This document shows, piece by piece, positions 57,834 to 64,000 of a DNA stretch of 64,000 nucleotides. Every line of letters starts with the position of its first letter. Position 1 is the first letter of the stretch. The notes below the pieces were generated by a model. That model saw nothing but the letters and a program-made list of their open reading frames with translations. It made no database searches and was not told where the DNA came from. The stretch is from Pseudofabraea citricarpa (Eukaryota > Ascomycota > Leotiomycetes > Helotiales > Dermateaceae): assembly GCA_029641185.1 (NCBI GenBank), contig JAPWGK010000010.1, positions 124,001 to 188,000 on the forward strand, read 5' to 3'. The position numbers were made by a program, and so were the translations under genes.

Positions 57834-58445
57834 TCATCAACCTCCCCACACACACCTGCACACCTGCTTCCGTTTTGTTTTGCTACATAGGATCACGCCT
57901 TGAGTGAGTGGGTGAGTGAAGTGAAGTGAGTAGGTAAAGTGAGTTGCACGAGATGTAAGGACGAGTTGCGTATTGTGAAGCTCCCTAGCTACCTAAGGTA
58001 CCTAGGTATGCGATGAATCCCACGTGATAAATCACAGTGCGATGCTCGTATTGTATTGGGAGAGTATGAATCTCGCGCGCCGAGCGAACACCAACCAACC
58101 TCCTATTTCAAAAATTAAGCGACCAACCCCGATCCTGATCCCGATTCGGGAGGGGATCGGATAAAAGCAGCCTCTATTTCTCACACATCACCATAACCGC
58201 CACACAACCTACCTACTCCAGAGGCTAAGCAGACGAGGGGGTACAGTGCGAATAATTCTTGAATTTCATCATGATGTATAGTAGTAGCTACACTAACTAG
58301 ACTTTTCTTCCCAACTCCATCAGCATCATCACATGTCCTCAAGAGACCACAGCACACTTACAAGTGTTGCCTCTATTGCAAATGATACTACTACTTTGTG
58401 CACCATACCATACCATGTTCTCATCCACCATCTCATCTCATCTCA

Positions 58446-61402
58446 TCACGCAGCCGTCGACACGAGCGTATCCTCTTCGACCGCCTCGGCATCCGGATCA
58501 GGTCCGTCGCCATTTATAACCGCATCGTCCTGCTCGTCGTGGCCGTTGACATCGATCAACGAGACGGTCCCCTCGTTCTCCAGGCGCAGGTACTCTTCCC
58601 AGTCAGGGAACAACTCTTCATCTTCGAGTGGGACACCGACCGTCTTAGCGACCCGGCCCTTCTTCTCCTTCTCTAGACTCTCCTTCCACAGTGCGACGAC
58701 CTTGGGTGTCGCGCTGGGCTTGTAGGTTTGAGAGAACAAGACGGCCTCGGATGCTCTGCCGGTCGAGGTCAGAACATCAATACAGCCGTCGACATCTCCA
58801 AGTTGCCACAGACTGGTGAAGGCAACGTTGTGAGCTCCTGCGCTAGTGGCTTGAGCAGCGAGTGCTCTTAATCCATCACGATCGCCTGTTGATGAATGAA
58901 GGAGAAGTAATGAACCAAGATCCTTCGCGTTTGTGAAACACTCAGCTGCGAGAGCAACATCCCAGCCAGTAAGAGCGGCATCACCGACCGTCTTCCACTT
59001 GTGCTCAGCGTCTGCTTCTCTTGCTAGCTCAAGTGCCACTGGTAATTGACCCAGGGAGAGAGCAAGTTCAAATTTGTGCTCAGAGTCTGTTGCAACTTCA
59101 AGTGCCAGCTCCTTGTGGCCTTGGCCTTCGAGGAAGCGAGCAATCTTGTTCAGTTGGTCTTGTGGAATGGAGGGTAAAAGTTCTTCTGCTGATTCCATAT
59201 CATCTCGTAACACGAGAGTCTGGTATTCGACAACTGAGAGTGATAAAGCAAATGAAGTGACATTGACATCCTTGTCAGCCAGGTAGATGCGTGAATCTCT
59301 CTGAATGTAACCAAGAAGGTACATGGGCTGATCGAAGTGAGAGATGGTGTATGTTTGATCACCGACAAGGTAGTTGAGACGGTTGGTGCTGTTGGTGTAG
59401 ATGAAACAATCACCTACCCACTCACCAGTTCGTACGCTGTACTCTATTAGTATGGATTCGAAAATGAGTAGAAATTAACATTACCTCTCGTTGATGTCTG
59501 TGACCACCTCGAAAGCAGCTTCAACTCCATCGTCTTCGACTTCCCCATTCTGTACTGCTGCAATATAATTTTCTCTCGAGTATCTCAAGACATAGAAAGT
59601 ATCTTCGCAAGCAATTGAAACGAGTTCGCCATTCTCAGACCAGTAGACCTGATTTTGTTAGTATGACCTCTTACTAGGATCAATTCACGAACCTCTTTGG
59701 GGTCAACTTCGATCCTTCGGACAAGTCCACCACTTTGCCAATCATAGAAACCAACGCCACCTTGTCCTTTCACACCCAGAAGAACGCCGCCAGTCAAACC
59801 TTCCGCTTGGAAACCCACATCGAGTCCCCCCGACTTCTCAACAAAGTTCTTGAAGATTTTGACGCTGGTACCAGATTCTCGAATGGCGTAATCGTTGCTG
59901 TTTTCCTTAGAGCCCCACACAAAGTCCAGAGCAGATCCAAAAGCTTTATTTCTCCATGCCAAGGCTGTGTAAATGATGAATTCGCCATCTCCACAAACGG
60001 AGACAAAGCGACCATTCGGTGAGTGGAGAAGGGTTTGTGGGTAGACTTCGCAGGTTCCGAGATCTTTGGTGGGGAGAGAGATTGGTTCATTGTCCTTGAG
60101 AGAAGCATCTAAAGCCTGATCAGTATTCGCAACACCAATTTTCGGTATCGAAACTTACCTCCGCCCTTGATTATTGACGAGATGACCTCGCTGTGTCGGG
60201 CCCAGATGAGTTTTCCAGAACCATCCATGGATACTGCTGGCTCCTCCCGACCCATCTTCACAACTACAGCACCCTCATCGAAACCGACTGCCACTCCTTG
60301 CTTCCCTCTGAAATAACTCACACACCATGCTCTTTCGAGGCCATAGTTTAGTGATTGTTCGAGTCTGTATGTGTTTGCGTGCCATATCTTAACGGTTCCA
60401 TCTTCGGAACCTGAAATAATGACTGGAAGCTCTGGGTGATAGCATGCGAATGATACATTGCTGGTGTGGCCTTCCAAAGTCGCAATCAGCGACTTGGTTG
60501 TGTAATCCCAAATCTTGACCGTTCGATCATCGGATGTTGTGAGGAGGTATGGCTTGTCGGATTGAGGATAGTAATCAACGTGGTTGACACCTTTCGTTTC
60601 GTGCGCTTCGAGGGTGAAGTTGGCCGTAGACGAGCCCAGGCTCCAGATCTTTACGGTTCGGTCTAAACATGCCGAAGCAAATGTGTTGGTGTCCTTTGGA
60701 TTTATGGCCAATCCCATGACATAATGGCTGTGTCCCTCAAATACTTGCACACACTTCCATCCTTTGTCCCAATCCCATAACTTGATGGTCATATCATCAG
60801 AGGCTGTCAGGACGAACGGTTGCGAAGGGTGAACGACAATGGCTCGGATATAATCTGGATGTGCCTCGAATGAGGTGATCTTCTCGGAGGTGTTGTAGTT
60901 GTATACACGCAATTGGAAGTCATCTGAACCGCAAACAATCCAATTCTTTCGGGCAATGAATCTTCCCGCTCGTACAGGGACATCGGTCAATTCGAAGGTC
61001 TTCACAATTGCCTGAGAGGGGTCAGCGCACACTTTGCAGATACCAACTCAAACGCATACCTGTGTCTCGTATGACCATATGTAAACATGACCTGCTGAAC
61101 TTCAGTACCCCGTCCACATCCCATGCGCCAGCTCACATACCGCTGTATAAGGTGGTCAAGATCCAGGGTTCGGTCGGATGAAAGTCGATGCCCTTGACTC
61201 GCTCACTCCTGGCAAACAGCTGTCTCTGTAGTTTGTACACGGAATTAGCACCGTTGATCATCGTGCCCACCATGATGTTCTGCGACTGGAAAGCTGGTGA
61301 TGGAGCGCCTGGGGAAATTTGACGTGTTCAATTCGAAGCCCTCCAACACTCCTCCCAGCCGCAGGAAGAAAGTCTGCCGCGTACCTTTACGTCCAACCGC
61401 AT
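58446..61402 (-). CDS. SEC27: Coatomer (COPI) subunit beta-prime
   Basis: Seven exons (61385-61402, 61141-61225, 61060-61091, 60159-61011, 59693-60108, 59485-59648, 58446-59436) give 852 aa, the size of fungal beta'-COP. The first exon is only MRLDVK, continuing into [39 protein letters not shown], near-invariant in this subunit. N-terminal WD40 repeats ([65 protein letters not shown]) form the first propeller. A second propeller and an alpha-solenoid ([18 protein letters not shown]) follow, ending in an acidic tail. It acts in the COPI coat for Golgi-to-ER retrieval and binds dilysine cargo. Intron 5 uses a less common donor (GTTCGT). A conserved housekeeping gene. Confidence 0.97.
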
Positions 61403-61980
61403 ATTGGCCAGCCACTATCGTCTGTCGGTCTCGCGGTAAGGGATAGGAAGTAGAAATGTGGCTTTCTGGATGCCAGCAGATGCCACTCTGCGAGAATTAA
61501 TTCGTTGTAATCAGGGCGTGAATGAGGAGAGTGGCAGATTATATGGTCAAATCGCAGGAAAAGACAGGCGCCAGAGGGTTGTGGGAGAGGTGGTGAGATG
61601 TAGTAACTACTTTTGACATTCGTGGTCTTTGGGAGCTCATGTTGGTGGGTGGTGGCGCTAAGCCTAAACAGGCATAGCATATGCTGGAGCTGGATCCTCG
61701 ACCACCGTCCTCGAGAGCATCACGAATAGATCTCCTTATCAATGTTCAAAATTGCTAGATTTCGTCATACATCGGAAGATTGCACAGCAGATTATTGTAA
61801 TTTAATCAATTCATCGGATCTAGTGATCAATGATGCTGTGCTAATGCTATAGTACAGCTTTTAGGTCGTCATGATAGTAAATGCTCTGACCCTGAGATGC
61901 CTTCACAAGCATGTCGGATATCGTAAAAAAGAAACGCTCAAATAACCCCGAACCAGTTCGCCAAATCCCAAGAAAGCCCA
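61403..61980. other. SEC27 promoter and 3' flank of the mannitol-1-phosphate dehydrogenase gene
   Basis: 578 bp between two minus-strand genes. No additional gene or repeat seen. Confidence 0.45.
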
Positions 61981-63219
61981 TTATGCCTCTTCCTGTACCT
62001 TCTTTACAATTTCTACAACGTGCGAAAACAGAGCATCACTTGATGTTAACCCGCAGACTTTCTCTACAACGGCTTCTGGCTTGCCAGTATTGTCCTTCAT
62101 GATCTTGGCCAACTCAGCACTCTCATCGTCACCCTCGACATTCTGGAATCTGAACGCCATCTCCGCAGCATCGAGCAGAGCACTGAAGTCGTGACCCAAC
62201 TCCGCGAGTTCTGCCGCCGGACCAATGAATCGCTCCTTGCGGCTCAGCTTTCGGAGAGGTGCCCGACCAACACGCTCTACCGCATCTTCCAAATGGGGGT
62301 TACCAATGCGAGTAATGATCTTGTCGACGTATTCACTTTGTTCTTGCTCAGTGATTCCGTGCTTGCCCACAATCAGCGTACTTGTCTCAGCCAAAGCCGA
62401 TCGTACTTCAGCCACGATGGCAGGGTCTTGTAAGGCATCGAAAACGGTGGTCTTGTTGTGGTAGTAACCGTGATAAGCGGCGGCGGCGTGACCCGTGTTG
62501 ACGGTAAACAGCTTGCGCTCAATGTATGGGATTAAGTCATCTACCCACTTGATGCCATCAATCGCTGGGGGCTCGTGATCCGCGAATGGTGTGCGGTCAA
62601 CCACCCACTCGTAGAACTTCTCCAGCTTGACATCCAGACCCGCTCCTGGATCTTGGGCGGGCACGATCCGGTCAATGGCCGAGTTGGCAAACCTGGCTCG
62701 CTCGTGATGGTCGTCTAATCTGTGCTCCGAGGTGTTCTTGCCATCCTTGATGTAGTTGGCCAGGGTATCAGTCGCCCCAATGGCGTTCTCGCAGGCAATG
62801 ACGGCGATGGGGGTGGCATCGTTGGGTCGCGCATCGATTCCCTTGGCGATGACGGGAGCGATGAACTTGAGGATGTTGGGACCCACTGAACATGTGACAA
62901 CATCAGCCGTGGTGATCTCATCAATGACATCGGCCTCGTTTGTTTTTGAGTTGATGGCACGGTAGTTGGTGATGGTGTCCTGGCTGGTGCCCTCGGATCC
63001 GACCTGGATCACCTGGTATGACTTGTTCTGTTGCAGCTGGTCGATGATGGTATCCATCACATCTGCGAAGACGACCTCATATCCGGACTTGTAGAGGAAC
63101 TCGGCGACAAAGCCACGGCCTAAGATGGGTTAGATTTCTGGCCAGACGCGGCGCGGCGTGGTGTAGCAGCAGGACTCACCAATGTTTCCGGCACCGAAAT
63201 GAACTGCCTTCTTTCCCAT
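61981..63219 (-). CDS. mpdA: Mannitol-1-phosphate 5-dehydrogenase
   Basis: Two exons (63180-63219, 61981-63119) give 392 aa, as in other fungi. The N terminus [17 protein letters not shown] is the NAD-binding GxGxxG, split by the intron after GNIG. The catalytic K-N-H of polyol-specific long-chain dehydrogenases is seen in [17 protein letters not shown], with [22 protein letters not shown] and DRIVPAQ upstream. The enzyme interconverts fructose 6-phosphate and mannitol 1-phosphate with NADH in the cytosol, the entry to fungal mannitol. The symbol follows Aspergillus use. It is in tandem with SEC27; this end of the window looks like conserved core genome. Confidence 0.96.
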
Positions 63220-64000
63220 GATGGCGGTTGGAGGAAGGATGTGAAGTGCGAGCGGGAGTGAGGTGAGAGGAAGTGGAGAGGTATTTATGGATGGGTGTGT
63301 GAGATGGTGGGTGAAAGGTGAAAGGAGTGGTAGTGGTGGTGAAAGTGGTGGAAGTGGTGGGCAGAGGTTGAGGTGATGGCTTGGAGGGGTGGAATGTGTT
63401 GTGGTGAGAGCGATATCAACAAAGAAGTAAGTGAGCTGATTGTGCGGGTATGAGGATGAGAATGAGTACGAGGGCTGTTGTGTACTTATAGCCAAACGAG
63501 GCTTTGGACCCTCTCTTGCACTTCTCAACCCCTCGACCGCGATAACGACGTAAGAGGAAGCAGCAGGACTGCGCAGGTGCGGGGGACCACGCTGATTGGG
63601 CGAGCGGGAGGCATAAATGAGGCAGAGGCAGAGGCCTGTTTGCTCCGATCAAGTGCCATTTTGACGCCCATGACGCAAAATCGAGCGCGACAATCAACCC
63701 GAGCCAACCAAAGCCGCGGGATGCTAGTCGCAGTTGTCGCACAATTTTGTACTGTACTGTACGTAGTACTATACGTGGGATTCTCTCTGATGGGGATGCT
63801 TCGATTTGTTGCAGCACGGGCCACGAATAACGTCAGTCTGCACCAGCTAAAAACATCACTAAACGAGGGGTTCAGACGCACCCCGACATCAACAATCAAG
63901 ATTTCATGCTGGCTCAGGGCCTTTGATTTTCAGGTACAGAGTGCCCAGAGACATCTCGATACCCTCAGAGGCTGCGGCTGTGTCCTGGCAAAAAGGGAGA
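63220..64000. other. Upstream region of the mannitol-1-phosphate dehydrogenase gene, to window edge
   Basis: Starts with a G/A-rich, GGTG-repeating tract on the plus strand (about 63,235-63,390; pyrimidine-rich on the coding strand), as in highly expressed fungal promoters and 5' UTRs. The overlapping minus-strand frames of 120-130 codons are composition artefacts. Nothing else supported. Confidence 0.45.

Larger units (their letters stand above)
56421..58445. other. 2-kb spacer with long purine/pyrimidine-biased tracts, no gene supported
   Basis: Between the convergent NLR and SEC27 genes. It holds A/G-rich tracts (57,400-57,460, 57,705-57,765), an ACACAA microsatellite (57,561-57,604), a 7-bp tandem repeat (57,785-57,833) and GTGAGTGA-type runs (57,902-57,945). 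Open frames here mirror these biases and are not convincing. It could include long UTRs or a non-coding transcript. Confidence 0.45.

Noticed and set aside
63130..63899. Overlapping 120-130-codon minus-strand frames upstream of the mannitol-1-phosphate dehydrogenase
   Set aside because: Low-complexity Pro/Ser/Leu translations of a pyrimidine-rich leader; the dehydrogenase start at 63,219 explains the region.
1..64000. tRNA, rRNA, CRISPR arrays or prokaryotic operons
   Set aside because: No cloverleaf, rRNA-like or regularly spaced repeat-spacer sequence was recognised by eye; gene structure is eukaryotic throughout.

Overview
The window looks like nuclear DNA of a filamentous ascomycete. Genes are split by short (about 45-100 nt) GT-AG introns with CTAAC/CTGAC-like branch sites. 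The families are typical of fungi: Zn(II)2Cys6 regulators, ACS and DHA2 MFS carriers, a LaeA-like methyltransferase, a fungal arylsulfotransferase, a patatin-NB-ARC-TPR NLR and fungal mannitol-1-phosphate dehydrogenase. I lean towards a Leotiomycete, but that is an impression and was not tested. There is no phage, plasmid, CRISPR or intact transposon. I rebuilt exons by hand; for every complete gene the exon lengths sum to a multiple of three.

Layout. (1) 1-5,042: the 3' end of a 2OG-Fe(II) oxygenase, an ANL acyl-CoA ligase (-) and a second 2OG-Fe(II) oxygenase (+), which looks like accessory or secondary metabolism. (2) 5,527-7,761: a 725-aa protein I do not recognise, then about 4.5 kb without a convincing gene. 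(3) 12,284-29,242: nine adjacent genes that look like a catabolic cluster: MBL-fold lactonase-like hydrolase, FAD monooxygenase, Dabb small protein, Asp/Glu racemase-superfamily protein, ACS-type MFS carrier, Zn2Cys6 regulator, GMC oxidoreductase, NCS1 permease and aldehyde dehydrogenase. Their promoters carry a shared 20-bp palindrome (ATCGGCTAC-NN-GTAGCCGAT, i.e. CGG-N10-CCG). It is near-identical at 15,797 and 24,553, diverged at 27,277, with a weaker CGG-N10-CCG at 13,700. This is the best candidate for an undescribed system. Two uptake carriers, an alcohol oxidase/dehydrogenase, an aldehyde dehydrogenase, a lactonase and a flavin ring hydroxylase sit under one local regulator. The set fits breakdown of an aromatic or pyridine-type ring; vitamin B6 or nicotinate-like compounds are possibilities, not conclusions.

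(4) 30,911-35,815: a multi-pass membrane protein, a LaeA-like methyltransferase and a secreted arylsulfotransferase. (5) 36,803-44,724: a DHA2 MFS, an ACS MFS and a second Zn2Cys6 regulator whose middle is hard to splice. (6) 46,113-47,993: a secreted type-B carboxylesterase with GC-rich coding sequence. (7) 49,323-55,465: a divergent pair, a HeLo-like/DUF7580-like protein and a patatin-NB-ARC-TPR NLR, bounded by AT-rich, RIP-like DNA; this resembles a fungal recognition/cell-death locus. (8) 58,446-63,219: housekeeping genes, COPI beta-prime (SEC27) and mannitol-1-phosphate 5-dehydrogenase.

Limits: no searches were run, so family names come from motifs and recall. Exon borders are hand predictions; the weakest are in the second regulator (43.3-43.6 kb) and at the 5' end of the NLR (51.9 kb).
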